From: Echinococcus granulosus | Taxonomy: Eukaryota; Platyhelminthes; Cestoda; Cyclophyllidea; Taeniidae | DNA: 64,000 nt | Assembly: GCF_000524195.1 (NCBI RefSeq) | Contig: NW_020170433.1 | Span: 165,742-229,741 of the forward strand | Direction: 5' to 3' | In this document: positions 1-12,600 of the stretch, piece by piece | How positions within the stretch are numbered: position 1 is the first letter of the stretch | How the letters are laid out: each line of letters opens with the position of its first letter | Notes under the pieces: generated by a model | Database searches by the model: none | Told to the model about the DNA's origin: nothing | The model's input: only the letters and a program-made list of their open reading frames with translations | Translations under genes and position numbers: made by a program

Positions 1-91
1 GTTCATACTCGCTCGTTTCTACTTCATTGTGACGGAGATGCTCTTTTAAAGCCAAACCTACTTTATTATCCTCGTCCATTTTCTCTCCTAG

Positions 92-2845
92 TCGGAGCAA
101 CTTTTAAATCCAGAAAAACTTCGAGGCATCCTCGCTGAACACCATCACTTTCCTTCGGAGCGTCGGTAAGTTTTTAGCGCGTGGATCCATCTGGATGTCC
201 AAATAAGGCGTTTTTATGCTAATGTTTTGAATAAAATAAGGTAGGTTGATTACACAAAAGCAAATTCAAAGCCGAAGAATTGAAAATAGGTCTATGTTTA
301 CCACCAACGCCGCAGAGGAAAATCGACTAGCACAGCTCAGAGGTTCTTCTGTTCCAGCATAATGGTATCGCTTTAACCACTGAGCTGACTAATTTACCTG
401 CTAGTGAAAAAAAAAAACCTTTTTCCTCTGTTGTGAATCATTTGTCTCATATTTGTAACATTTGGCGCAAGTAGGAAAATCAGTGTTACATACAGGTGAA
501 GCTGTTGTAGCACAAAAGCACTTTTTTCCACTTCCTGACCAAAGGTCACTTCTCTGGTGCCACTTGTTGCGCCTACGCGGTGACGTAAGACAATTCAACC
601 AACACGCAGCCCAAGGCCTCCATCCTCTTATTGCCCAGATACCTGATAACCCCCGCCTCTGCGACCGCCTCCTCCTCCTAGATGATGTTCAGCGGTAGGC
701 AGCATTGGCTCCCCTCTCTCATTTCCCTTTAGCGTCTGTTCAGCTCTCATCCACAAACGCAAGAAGTTAGCTAGCATTCCTGATTTGTCCCTCATCGTTA
801 TGCCTTTTGTGAAGCTGTTTAGAGACACTCACCTCTGCATGGCGTACGAGGCTGTTTTAGCCATCCTGGGTAAGTGGTTACCTTCTAATGTGGCCGCTTT
901 GGATCGGTAGATGGACTTTGCGCTCCTCTGTTCGAGTTCTACCCATCGCCGCCACAACATCTGCTCTGCACTATGGAGGATACCTTGGCCTCTCGCGATC
1001 AGGAAGTGCTTCGACATTTTTTGCGTAGTGATTTATCTGCAGAGGTTTGTTTGACTGAAGTAACTTTGTTTTTGGTGAGAACTTAGAGACATGATATACC
1101 CCTTGAGTGCACGTGGCACTCGAGTTATTAGTAAGTAGTCCAGAGGCAACTTAATTGTCGGCCTACAAGAAGGCCCGGGAGACCAGTACCAATGCCGATT
1201 CTTGGCAGGCTAAAAAGGTCCGGGCGATACCCTATGTGCCCCATATAAAGACAGTTCAGCTGCACTTTGTCCATCCTATTATGTGCATTGTCTTCAGCAA
1301 TTTACATGGTTTTCCACCTTTGCTGGCCATCTTAATAGCATTTCGGTGAAATAAAACCAACTACGAAACATTGACACATCTCGTAGATACAATACTTTCT
1401 GTCATCCAAGTGCATTGAGAGAGACTTATCTGAAGACAGCTGCTTACAATTAGACGACGTTTTGCACCAGGATGATTTCGTATCGCAATCCATTTTCGCA
1501 GGAGCATTTGTGTAAATTTTGAACGCATCCAGTGACACACAAGTATGAGGTGGCTTGCCGGGATTCAGTCTCAACTTCAGCCAAATTTCTCAGCATGTAG
1601 AAGTTTAGCCGTTCGATCCAACTTTTTGCTCATGATTTTCACGCCAATATTCTGAGCAACTCTACGAAAAATTCTGACTCGTGCTTGCGAATCCAGCCAC
1701 CCACATTATGCGCCTTCTATGGTAACTAACCGATCCACTCAGATGCCTTTAAAGCCATAACGAAAGATGTCCCATTGTTCGTAATTGCTATCACCAATGT
1801 AGCGCTTGAAACATCCTTGAAGGCGCTCTAATGCACGAGGCTGGAGCGTGCTTAATCACCAACACTCAGAAGAGCTGGGAAAACTGTAGCATGAGTGCCA
1901 CGGGCAGGACTGCGCGCCGCCAGCGTGAGGATCAAATTGCGATAGACCAAAAAGACTCGTATAACTCCGCTCCTACTCTCGTGTAGCCAAGATACCAAAT
2001 TAGAGCAAATGCCAGCTTAATACGTCGTCCGCATCCTTTTTTTGAACACTCCCTGTCCCATGTTCCCCATTTATAAAATTTACCACCTCTACTGCTAATT
2101 CAACGCCTGTTACCTCTCAAGAGTGGGTTCACTGCTAGCTCCCAGGAACGCCGGGGACTTAGTGCATATTTATAGCATGAGCAGTTTCACAGCCACCGAC
2201 GTGGAGACCAAACAAGCCCTAATTACTGTTTGGTGTTGGAAGTTTTTGGATCGTGACCTCCCGTAAATAGAAGGATTCGGTGCAAAGTGCTCAAGCTAAC
2301 TCTCGAGGAGCTAGATGAGTCACAGACACTGTGGATACATAATAGTCATCTGCGAACGTCCCTCTCTTCTAGCTCTGCATTTGGCCCCTGCTGAGAAGCC
2401 TTTTCACTCGAGTGCTGGCCGAGAATGACTGGCTCAGCCTCTGGGACCACACTTTGGTGCATCCCCCATCCTTCCTCATGAATTTCGCCGTAGCCTACGT
2501 GCTTGTTAACCGCAAGCGGATATTTCAAATACGAACCCGGCAACATATTAAGGTTTGTCCAAGTCCCCTGCCCACAAACATTACTTAAACACTGTTACAT
2601 CAGGAATTCCACGCACAAGTCTCCGATTCGCTTAATTTCGTCCGGGCGTTGAACTTGACCCATGAACTGCAAAAGAGTTTCACTCCAGCCAGCAGCATCG
2701 GCGTTGTTGCACTGAATAGGTGCATCGGGCAGATGATAGTGAGTGCTCAACGGAAGCAGTGTGAAAGGTAAGCTGCTCGAAAGTTAATCTCTTTGTTTCC
2801 AGGCTTCATGACCCACAGGAGGGTGGGGAATCAAGTGATGATTGA
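92..2845 (+). CDS. TBC1D31: TBC1D31 (WDR67)-like protein, TBC-domain part, 5' partial
   Basis: Seven exons join in phase: 92-165, 545-694, 733-869, 911-1044, 2373-2552, 2604-2767 and 2803-2845, ending in TGA, for 293 residues. All introns are GT-AG. The translation carries the TBC-domain signature of TBC1D31: NPEKLRGILAEHHHFPSERR, VMPFVKLFRD, FYPSPPQHLL, WPLLRSLFTRVLAENDWL and HPPSFLMNFAVAY. In the family this follows an N-terminal WD40 propeller, which must lie off the left edge. TBC1D31 is a centriolar-satellite protein involved in ciliogenesis. I do not see the catalytic IxxDxxR arginine-finger motif, which fits a scaffold more than an active Rab GAP. The family normally continues into a long C-terminal coiled coil. 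Here the last exon ends with EGGESSDD and a stop, so the protein is either short or a downstream exon was missed. Family assignment is fairly sure; the terminal exon is less so. Confidence 0.82.
1045..2372 (+). other. 1.33 kb intron of the TBC1D31-like gene
   Basis: This intron separates the exon ending SDLSAE from the exon starting LCIWPLL, both in phase 0. The donor is GTTTGT and the acceptor is preceded by CTCTCTTCTAG. Reading both strands I see no convincing coding segment, repeat copy or RNA gene inside it. Confidence 0.6.
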
Positions 2846-4903
2846 CTACTGCACGATGGCGTGAGTTTTCTTGCCAGTTTGGGACCTCATTTTCATGCGT
2901 GTTTAAACTACCAAGCGGCCACATACCGACGTCCCAAGTGAAAAAAAATGTACAAGCTCTCACTAAAACTTTCCTCCCCATCAAAAGTGTGACCATAATT
3001 GAGGACATATTGCCCACTTTCTGGCAAACATCCCAACCACTTTCTTGAAATTAGTCCTGCTAGTAATCATGCCTTCTCCATTGTTGTTTAGCTGAGGCAT
3101 CTCGGTGAGCTAGATTGTGTGAACATGAATGTAGGACCCAGAGATTAAGAAAAGTAGTTCGTTTTGTTTAATGACGGAAGGCAGGGTAGTATACGCCATG
3201 AGGGGTAAGAGCCTGGAAGTAATTTTACTATCGACGTGCGTACCTCGGGACCAATCCCACCAGTCCCATGGGTTAGGGCTCTACTAAACTACCAGTAGTC
3301 GGCTGGTGGGCCCAAAGTAGACTAGTAGCATGGGAAGTCTGAGCAGTCCCATAATGGCACATAAATCACTTAATTTCACACTGAGCGTCAAGAGAGCGTT
3401 CGACGGAACCAGCATCAATCACGGGACAGGGGCGAGTGTCACACAGTAACTACCACATCAGGAGGCCTTCAAGGTTCGCCAACAGTCGTGAATCCATTGG
3501 GTTTCGGGGGGTTCACCTCCCAGATCCCGTTAGCCAACTGCATTACGAGTGCTCGTTTTCCCGACGATGTTCCAAAGTGACCGCGTGCTGGATGTTAATC
3601 ACGTATTGAAGGATTCATTGCCTGAAAGCAGTACCCGTTCACTGAAGCAGATGGTACAAAGTAGTGCAGATGCGACGCATCCATGGCGTTTTTTGTTCAT
3701 GTCGGGAACGTTTGGCCGAAAATTTACACAAGGCATCCGATCTTCCGCTCAGGCTGGCAGATACTGTTATCCAAAGGTTAACGACGCAGTGCGGCATCAA
3801 GGTTACTCCGGAGGGCGCTGAGGCACGAGCACGAAGGTATCTTATCTACCAACGTGCGAAAGGGTTGGAGGACCAGCAGCGTAGCTGGCATGATTAAACT
3901 TCGTACCATCAACGTAGAGGGTAAATTTGAAGAAACAGTCTGTTCTCTAGTTCGGCTTGAGCTACGATGGACAAGCAGTAAAGAGGCCAGATAATCCGAT
4001 GATCCACGATCTAATTTTAAGAGTGCACCGAAAAGGGAGATTCCTAGCCATTTTGACCCCTGCCCGGAATTTGTGTCTGCAGGGCCTTGCTGTTAAAATT
4101 CACTAATGCTTTCCCAAGGACAGTTTACAGTTATTACAATTAGCGTTCAAAAGTGGTTCGTGCTTTTACCCCAGTAAAATCGATAGGCCTAAGGTATACG
4201 AAGTATGAAGCAGGATGTCACTAATGCGCGGGGCTATCAAGAAATCGTACTCATTCGTCCAATGTAAGGAGAACAGATCGAACAACTGTAAAGTGTCTTA
4301 CAGACGGCTGCGTCACCTGGACCTATTTTATGCAGCGAAATCGATTTACATGGACGTATCAAAAGGGTGACTTACTGCGAAAGGCTTCGAGAAATCTCAA
4401 CGGAAGACCCAGGCACCATGTCTATTCTAGTTCAACAGAGATACTTCGTTGAAAAGCTGGAGTAAAAATAAAATATGAGGGGAATCAAATTGAAATATCA
4501 GATATCTTAAAATGTCATAGGTGGGGGGCACAACGCACACTAGCTCCAAACTGAGAGTGTAATAAATTAGATTAACGAAGAGTCGACTAACTATGTAAGC
4601 TGCATTGTTCATTTTAAGTATGATATTGACAAAAGAATGAGAATCAGATATAAATGGATACCCATGCAACGAAACGACTCCGAGAACGGGTTCGAATATT
4701 CCGCACGGTTAGAGGCCAATTAAAAGCAGAGAAAGAACTTTTTAAAAACAACAAGAGAATCAAGTACATAATTAGTAAAACCATTTTATATACAATCCTT
4801 TAAAAACAGACGTCAGGATAAGTAATTTTTGTCACTCTAAAATGCTGGAGTGATCAATGGTGATCACATTTTGTAATACGTTGGCTGTTTGCATAACTGT
4901 CGG
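2846..4903. other. Non-coding stretch after the TBC1D31-like gene
   Basis: About 2 kb without a recognisable gene. A 78-codon plus-strand ORF at 3664-3897 has a plausible amino-acid composition but no family that I recognise. It could be an orphan or ancient exon, or chance. No other structure stands out. Confidence 0.4.
3664..3897 (+). other. Orphan 77-residue ORF, unrecognised
   Basis: The open frame starts right after a possible acceptor (GTAGTGCAG, ending at 3669) and ends at a TGA or TAA-type stop before 3898. It reads as a hydrophilic, arginine-rich peptide with segments such as LPLRLADTVIQRL and EARARRYLIYQRAKG, which look helical. I cannot tie it to any family, and it does not resemble the C-terminal coiled coil expected for TBC1D31. 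It overlaps another open frame (3549-3821), so chance is quite possible. Confidence 0.2.
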
Positions 4904-5905
4904 TTTTGGTAAAGGGTAACTGTTTGTCCTGGCTGTTTCGCATTCGCTCTGTTAGTTGACCTCTGGGCACTATCAATAGCCCCAGCCCTACCGTACTTTG
5001 CTTATATGCTCTACCCAAATAACGTACTTAGACTACAGAGAAGTCTTGGTGGCAATTAAAAGTGAACCCGATTATAAAGGACATCTGTCCTACTTTTAAC
5101 TGCTCAGTGATTAACTTCAGCAAGGCGGATGGATGAATTTATGGCTACCTTGAACAAAGGGGCTGAAATTGGCGTCTACTTTCGGCAACCACCCAGGTCC
5201 TGTGTTCTGCAGGGAAGTTATTAGCAAATGGTTACGGAGTCACCTACTGTATCTAGATGAAGATATCAATAATGCAAATCATCGACACTTCCTCATCTTC
5301 TCCATTTGTTTAATAGAACCCCAACGGATCTGGCTGGAGAGCTTTGAAGTTAAAACAAAGTAACAAGGAAGAACAGATACGAAATTCTACCTCTACGTAA
5401 CTGGGTTAAGTTCCGTCCTCTTAGATATAAATATGCACTTAGATCAGTGCTTTAACGACTAGGCATGGACATGCGTCATGGGCAACACAGTATCCTATCC
5501 CAAAATCCAGTTTCCCTATCAAACGAATCAGCAAATCAAGTTGAACTGCAAACGGAATTATAGGCGCTGCCTTCAAGCATCATCTCATTTGCATAAAACT
5601 GATGACTGGCGCGGTTGGCACGTGAGTGTTTTCTCTACAGACCCGACCACGTTGTGATGGCTGACGCGAGACGTTGACCAAGGGGGGGGGGAGGCTTGGG
5701 GATGCGGCTCAAGTGAGAAGAGAGCTATGTAGTAAGTCTACCGTTTAACTCTCGGTTTTGGTAAAAGGGTCACTTTGTGTCTTGGATATTGTACCTTCGG
5801 CTAATGGGCTGCTGGTAGCTTCAAACCTTAAGGCACGTCGAGTATATGTATTCAACTTCGGTATTAAATCTCCATTCGTCCTCAGGGAAGTCTTGGGAGG
5901 CTACA
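4904..5905 (+). repeat. Interspersed repeat, copy A (leading module repeated at both ends)
   Basis: A diverged copy of a repeat also found at 60535-61930. The leading module (GTCGGTTTTGGTAAAGGG) begins near 4904 and recurs near 5751 (CTCGGTTTTGGTAAAAGGG). Between them are segments colinear with the 60.9-61.7 kb copy: one around 5178-5235 (matching 61197-61255), GGAAGAACAGATACGAAATT at 5369 (matching 61414), and GACCACGTTGTGATGGCTGA near 5644 (matching 61690). The second leading module ends with TCGTCCTCAGGGAAGTC near 5878-5894. No intact protein is encoded. The recurring end module suggests terminal repeats or a tandem dimer. Confidence 0.65.
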
Positions 5906-7144
5906 TATATTCTGTCTCTAACAAATTGATTAAGTCAAACTAACTTTACAAAACAGCAAATAGAAATCAACGAAAACATTACCATAGTGAAACGAGTTTG
6001 GCTAAAGGAATAAGCAAAATAAACTTTTTAAGGTACCTTAAACAATCTTAACGACATAAGAATAAAATAGAAACACCGTTTTTAATTAAACTCAACACCC
6101 TAGCCTACAAGTTTCAAAAATTGGATTACAAGTATTTTGCTTGAAGTGTGGAAAACAAGCATTTTTAACTTCCTAATCGTCAGATATTTTGTGAAAGAAA
6201 TTTTACAAAAAAATGATTAGATCAATTGCTAAAAAGCAAGGGAATTCAAAGTTCAGGGAACGTTTCATTACTAAAATGGAAAATTTTAAACTTATTTCAT
6301 TTTATATGCTTTTTTTGTAAGCTTAGTCGTAACGCCCAAGTTGATAATTCTATAATTTTCTAAACCTATCAGCCTATACAACTCTTACCATTATCTGTTT
6401 TACGTTAATGCGGATGTGCTAAAACAAATGTCTGATATGCAGTATCTTGGTGCGCGCGACTTTGTCGTGCAAATAGTCATGTAGAGCTGGTGGCGCACAT
6501 GGGAAGCGTCCACAGGTTGCCTATATCTTTACAATACTTGGGAAATAGGAATGTGCGGGAAAACGCTAGTATGTGCGACTGCTGGCGTTGATGCGTTCTT
6601 CGATGGTGTGTGTACGAACGCGGATCCTGCCATGGTAAGGTCAGCCCCCCAATCCGACCGTGTAGTTGCTTGCCCTATCTCCCCTAGATTGCAGTAGGTT
6701 TAACGGAGTAAAGTGCGTCTGCTGAGGGCTCTACCCACTCGGCTCGGCCCGTGGTAAACCGGTCCAAGTTGTTCGCTGGCGGGTTTAAGTGACCTCCGCT
6801 CTGGACGTGTGTGCTTCTCGCTACACAATTTTTAAAAAAAGTAAAATTCAAAATTTTAATGACTAAATATAGGTTTTTTGTTTTAAAAAATAAGTTTGGG
6901 TAATTTCTAATTTTTGTTTTAGTGCGCCATTTGCTGGCATCGGTTGCGTCTTCCATTATCGGCCATTTTGGCCTTGAGTTCTGCGAGATTTGTTGTTTAA
7001 ATTGCTTTTAATTTTGTTTGTATTAACGCATTTTATGGGCGTTACATTTGTTGCTACTTTTAGAAGATATCTAGCCCCTCACATCATAACTTTGTTCCCC
7101 TTTGTTAACACGTTTCCGTTCTACATCTATTCGCTCAATGAGTT
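5906..7144. other. Upstream region of the zinc-finger gene
   Basis: An AT-rich stretch (5941-6420) is followed by a relatively CpG-rich block (about 6440-6830), then another AT-rich stretch leading to the zinc-finger gene. The CpG-rich block is in the right place for a promoter or 5'UTR exon, but no TATA box or initiator could be called. It also contains a tRNA-like box A on the minus strand (6728-6743). Confidence 0.35.
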
Positions 7145-7162
7145 TCTTTATTTCCTGACAGA
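7145..7162 (+). promoter_or_regulatory. 3' splice site directly before the zinc-finger ATG
   Basis: A pyrimidine-rich tract ending TTTATTTCCTGACAG lies one base upstream of the ATG at 7163. This is a good 3' splice acceptor. It implies either a 5'UTR intron or a spliced-leader trans-splicing acceptor, which is known in flatworms. Genomic sequence alone cannot separate the two. Confidence 0.5.
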
Positions 7163-9389
7163 ATGGCCGAGCAGATTGTATCCGAAGACACTACGTCTGT
7201 CATCATGAATCCTGATGGAACTTACTCCGCTGTACCATACGCGGCTACCGGAGAAAATGGACAGGTTTATCTGTCGTTGAACGACTTGGGAATCCAAAAT
7301 GATGGTGAAGATATGGTATTAATAGCTGCGGACGACAATCTGGATATGGCTACCTTGGAGAGTCTAATCGCCTCTGGGGCCGTCACAACCGTTACTGGAG
7401 AGGGGGGTACAGAATTTGTTCAGGTTTGACCGATTTGTATTATCCAACAAGTCATTTAGCTGGGGGACCAGACTCTCGTCGATGGAACGCAAATAATAGA
7501 GGTGTCTCCCGAACAGATGCAGTTTTACGATCCTGCAACTAAGACCTACTATGGTGCTCCCGGCATTGTTTCCAGTTCTGGTGGTATTTTGACAATGGCT
7601 GGCACGCAGCCCGGCGGAATAACTTATAAATGTCCTTCATGTCCTGCTATGTATTCAAACGCTAACGCCTTCACCAAACACATGCGTGAAAAGCATTTTG
7701 TCAAGGTCTACACTTGCCGTCAATGCGAAGAGTTTTTCGAGACGCTAAGTCAACTCTTCTTGCATGCTCGTAGATGTCACGTTGATCCCAAAAAGCCCAA
7801 GCGAAATCCGGCGAACTACAAGTTTCACTGCGACCAGTGTAACTATATGACCAACAACGGCGGCACCATGGAACACCATAAACGGGCACACACTGGCGAG
7901 AAACCTTTTGTTTGCGACGTTTGTAATAAAAGATTCGCGCAAAAGGCTAACATGAAAACACATCGTAATCGCCACATATATCGGGACAAAATCTTCCGAT
8001 GCGACACGTGCAACAAAGCCTTTTCGTCTTATGATATTTATTTGGCTCACTTGAGAACCCGAGAACATGAACTGCGTGAACACTTCGCCATGATGGCTTC
8101 TTCTCAGGTGAGTTCGTACACCCCATTTATGACGTACCTTTCTAGTTGTCTCTAGAATGTCTGGGATGTTCATTGACCTTCGACAGCATCTATAATCTCA
8201 ACAAACACACAAGGAGCTGTCGCATCGTGCGTACCTTGCAAACCAAGTTCCGTTGCCTGCCGTGTAATGCTTACGTTAGTGATGTGGCCTCACTAAAAGC
8301 CCACGTCAAGGCTCATGAAGGCAGTCAAATCATCTCCTGCCCCGTTTGCGGTGAACGAGGCTTTCCGGGCTTTAACCAGCTCAATCACCACATCACTCGA
8401 GCTCATGCTCTTAAAGTGAACCGCCGTCATGTCTGCCGGTACTGCGAGTCAACTTTTGAGATGAAAAAAGACCTAGACACCCACATTCGCAGCATGCACG
8501 CGGAAGAGCGAAATGCACGACAATCTAGAGGTGCTGTTGGCCGACTCAAGTGCCGTTATAGCCAGTGTGAATTCACTACAAACTCGATCATGCTACTGGA
8601 CCGCCACCACGATCAACACAGGCGCCAGGAGGAGGATGGGGAGGACAGTGTCTCACTCCCTCCGGCCCGCTACGTCTCCAGCACCAAACGGAGACGTTTG
8701 CGTGGCAGCAAGTTTGACTCACTCTACGGAGAGGAAGATGATGAGGAGGCGGGAGAGTTTGCTGAAGGCGAGGAGGATTTTGAAGTCGAGGAAGAGGTGG
8801 ATGATGACCTGGCTCCAGTTGAAGATGGGACAAGTGGGTTTTACTGTTTTGAAAGTGTGTTTGAAGCCTACGATTTTATAGTTTCGAATTGCTTATCCTT
8901 TTTCACGTTACTTCAGACGTTACTCGTCGTACAATCACACTGATTAAGGCGGCACCTCAAAAGATTGTGGAGGGACATGAAGAACAAGTGGGAGGGGGAG
9001 ATGAGGAGGCTCTAAGGCCGTTAACCGAGACGCTCCCACCCACCGTTGTGGGGAATTCAGCTCCTGCTTTAGCAGCCACAAGGCGGTCTGCCGTCACGCC
9101 GAGTAGACATCTTTCTGTGGTGCCTTCTAGTCGTCGTATCACACGCGCTCGACGTCTGCCGGCGTGGTACAAGGACTACGACACCGACTACATTGGAGCA
9201 GGCGAGGAGTCTCCCACCGTGGAAGCCACCATCAAATCTCGACTCCCGGCGGGTATTGAACTGACCGATCCCACCACTGTCGGCGGGGAAGATGGAGTGC
9301 CGACTGAGGAGTGGAATGTCGTCGTGTACGATGATGAGGAGCCCGTTGAAAGGCCAGATGACAAGGAGGAAGAGGAGGTCACCGCCTAG
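7163..9389 (+). CDS. C2H2 zinc-finger protein with ten fingers
   Basis: Four exons: 7163-7423, 7460-8107, 8146-8833 and 8917-9389, giving about 689 residues. The first two introns are only 36 and 38 nt. The third donor is either 8834 or 8855; both keep the frame. Residues 1-140 carry no recognised domain. Fingers lie at about residues 145-166, 173-194, 211-231, 239-259, 268-290, 308-328, 340-360, 368-390, 400-421 and 439-461. A canonical TGEKPF linker joins fingers 3 and 4, and finger 6 ends in Cys rather than His. An acidic stretch follows at about 500-530, then a low-complexity tail rich in Arg, Thr and Glu. A nuclear DNA-binding transcriptional or chromatin role is expected for this architecture, but I cannot name an orthologue. 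The gene converges on the dynein gene, whose stop lies 306 bp beyond this stop. Confidence 0.88.
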
Positions 9390-9695
9390 TGTAGTAGTCG
9401 TATATGCGTCCGTGTTTGTACATACTATTCCCCGTATATCCAAAGATATAAACACGGAGATGCAGTTTTTTACATGTGTATTCGGCGATAGAGAGATACG
9501 TTAACAGTAAATGTGTATAAATTGCATTTTACAGGACTTTTCACCCCTCGATATTTCTTGCTTTTTTCTCTGGATATGGAAGGAGTGGCTACGTTTCCTT
9601 TTTGATTTGTAATTGGCTTAATGCATTCAGGATGATTGCGTGTACTACTAAGTCCTATATTACAGTTCCTTCCCGCGGTGCTTCAGTGTGAGTCA
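9390..9695. other. Shared 3' intergenic gap between convergent genes
   Basis: Only 306 bp separate the zinc-finger stop from the minus-strand dynein stop. No canonical AATAAA is seen on either strand. TATAAA variants occur on the plus strand near 9447 and 9516 and could serve as weak poly(A) signals for the zinc-finger transcript. The two 3'UTRs may overlap. Confidence 0.45.
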
Positions 9696-12600
9696 TTAGA
9701 CATTCTCGTTTTCACATAGCAGAGCGGCCCCGTAGCTGATCCAGCGATCTTGCGGCTGCGAACTTGGCAGCGGTATGGCCGTAATGAAGTTCGTCGAGAT
9801 GCCTGCAGGGAAAATGTATTTTAAGTGGCGAGATAGTCTCAGGTTGTGGTTCCTTTGTCTTGTCATCAGATTTACGTCCGAAGGCGATCCTTAAAGCAAT
9901 GTCCCATCCCCAGTTTGTGGAAACCAAGAGCCATGTGATGACGTATTCATAACTCGTTAATGTCTACCCAATTGATGGGTGAAAATGGATCCCGCACAAT
10001 GCATTTACTGAGACACCAGTAGAGTGCCAAGTGAGGTTTTACCATCTCTTATCTGTGAAATTGGATCATTCGCAGGATTTTCGAAATCGGTGGTCAATCA
10101 TGCTATAATGCTGTATTGCGGTTCAGAAATCCCTTACGGCAAATTCAAGTCTTATCACTAATATGCAAGTAAATCAACTTTTCAGTTGCATTAAGTCATA
10201 AGTCCCGAGTTTTAAATCAGGTCAAATCATGTTAACAGGAGCCCAGCTCATGACGCTGAAGTCAAAGTTGTGGCAAGGTCGGTTTCGTGGCTGGTCTTTA
10301 AATTCGCCCTCTTAAGTAGACGACCACCCGAAGTAAAAGTGGTGAGGAGAATAAAAAATGAATAAAATTAGGATGGAAGTATTCCAAGGTACTATCAACT
10401 TGTCAAATTAATCTGATGGTTGAGTTGAATTGTTAGGAAGAGCCATGAAAAAAACCATCAGAAATTGGTTTCGTCTAGCGGATATTTACTGTCAACAGGA
10501 GGTGTTTCAGCACACCGGGGTCTCACTTCACCCTAATTCTTTTTTGATAGCTGAGGTCAAAAGGGTATTCCAACTCAAAATAGAAGAATCTGTTAGGGAA
10601 GGATGATTTCAGCCACAACTAAATAGCACAACAGACCGTGCTGGCCCATGTCAAACCGTTCTGCAACAATAAATCAGGAAAATAACCCTCAAAATAACTA
10701 AATGAAAGAAGTAAGTCAGAAATTTGTAAAAGTTCTGACCACAAATTGAAATCGTTGGAGGAATAACGCAACTCTCTGCCAAGGGTCATCGTTCTACCAC
10801 AAGGAATCAGTGCTTTTTTAACTACACGGGTTCTGTAGCTCTTTTGCAGTTTTAAGAAAGACTTGAGGAATCAAATTAGTGGCGGTGATAGGATGGTTCA
10901 CAAATAATACGTCTATATGCCTTGTTAGAACTTAAGGAAAGGCTCCAGACACCACAACGATGGACAACTGGGCTGGTTATATTACCAATTCTTCCCGCTT
11001 TTCATGGCATAAGGGTGAATGGCATAAACATGTCGCGTTGTCAAGTCTGATGACAGGTGGAGCCCTTTCGATGACTAAAGATCGTGGAAATTTGTTGATG
11101 ATACCGGAGATGGATAAACTGCTGAGGCCTACGACAAAGTGATTACAAACAAGACTGTTGCTTTGCCAAGAGTCGTTCACCCTTACTACCAATGATAGGT
11201 CAAAACCATCTGCGATGGTTCAAAATACTGCGCTATTGATAAAAGCAAATCCTCTCCCGACTAGGAACATTTGCTTCACATTCAATGTGGACCCGGCCAC
11301 AGTGTCAGAGGAATATTGACTGTCACATTCTCGTAGCGCACCAGCATTTTCACCATCTAACAGTACAGTTATCCTCTGACTAATGGTTTACGGCGTTTAT
11401 TGGGTTGTTTCAAACTCAAGCAGTCTCCCAAAACGGCTGCGCACAACCATATAGCAAAATTTGGGAGTAACACTGACGTATCACTGACAGTAACAAAATA
11501 TACAAGGCATAAGCACAAAACAGACGTCAGTAAGACTTACCAGTGGTGGAGAGCACCCCGGCTCGTGTGGAGGTCTTGTAGAGTGGGGCGATGTAGCGAT
11601 CAGGCTCGGGCTTGAAGTCCATCTCTGGCTTCATGTGAACCATTGGCATAGCCTCCATAGTCACTCTTGGTAACGAATCGGCGATCATCATCGTTTCACT
11701 GTCCCACCTTGGCGTAGAAAACGCAAAATAGAAGACTTCTATGTATGGTTAAAAATTCTAAGCGACATCTGAATGTGTATCAATTGGGGGATCCATGAAT
11801 ATGGAGGTAGGAGGCTAGGGTGAAACAGGAAACGAAACTGCGAGAGATCATTCAATCCAAAGCTATTACATGCGTGTCACACAAATAGTTTGGACATTTG
11901 AAAAGCCAAATTGCCGGGAGAAAAATAAACAATGGGCCTTAATATGTCTGAATATGTAAACACAGACGAAGCCCGAAGTGTTCGCAAAGACTCGAAACCG
12001 CGGCTACCAGTTTCAGCTGCTTGGCCAGTGGGATGACTTGCTCTGGTTGATGCAAAGATAGTCCAGGTTAAAAGTAGACTAGACAGTAAACTCACGTGTC
12101 GTCAGCGTTGTTTAAGTTGATGAATCAAGAGACCTGGGGTTATAAACAAAGGACTTTGATATTTACCTTTAAAGTAACCATTGAATTGCTTTAAAGCTCA
12201 GAATAAAAAGGCAGAAGCTGTAAAATTTACTGTGAATGGTATGCGGTTTTCGAAAGAATGGGTACAGCAACTCGAGTATATGAACGACATCTGACTGACG
12301 ATACTACTTAGGCATTTAAGCCTACCACTTAGTAATGGAGTTTTATGGACAGTTAAAATCCAACTTAAAAGGATTGTAAAAAGGAAATACCACTTAACTG
12401 CCATCGCTCTGACCCTGCTTGAGCCTAAGAATACAGTCCTAGGCATGCACCTTACCTCCTCCGCCATTTGGATCCCACAACTCAGCTCGACTTTTGCCCA
12501 GAAACTGCCTTCGTGACAAATTCACTGCTCTCCTCTTCACCGACAATACACGAAAATGAGAAGTAAATCCAAAACGATGGCTCACTTTCATTGGCTAATT

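Noticed and set aside
336..416. tRNA-like sequence followed by an A-run
   Set aside because: The antisense of 369-389 looks like a tRNA box A (AGCTCAGTGGTTAAAGCG), but no box B or cloverleaf follows at the right distance and the A-run is on the wrong side for a SINE in that orientation.
7745..8173. 142-codon minus-strand open frame
   Set aside because: It is antisense to zinc-finger coding exons, whose spaced Cys and His codons keep the reverse frame open; it shows no family features of its own.
12457..12560. Possible nested first exon (ATGGCGGAGGAG/GTAAGG, minus strand)
   Set aside because: The start and donor look good, but no downstream exon in phase could be recognised and the peptide is only four residues.
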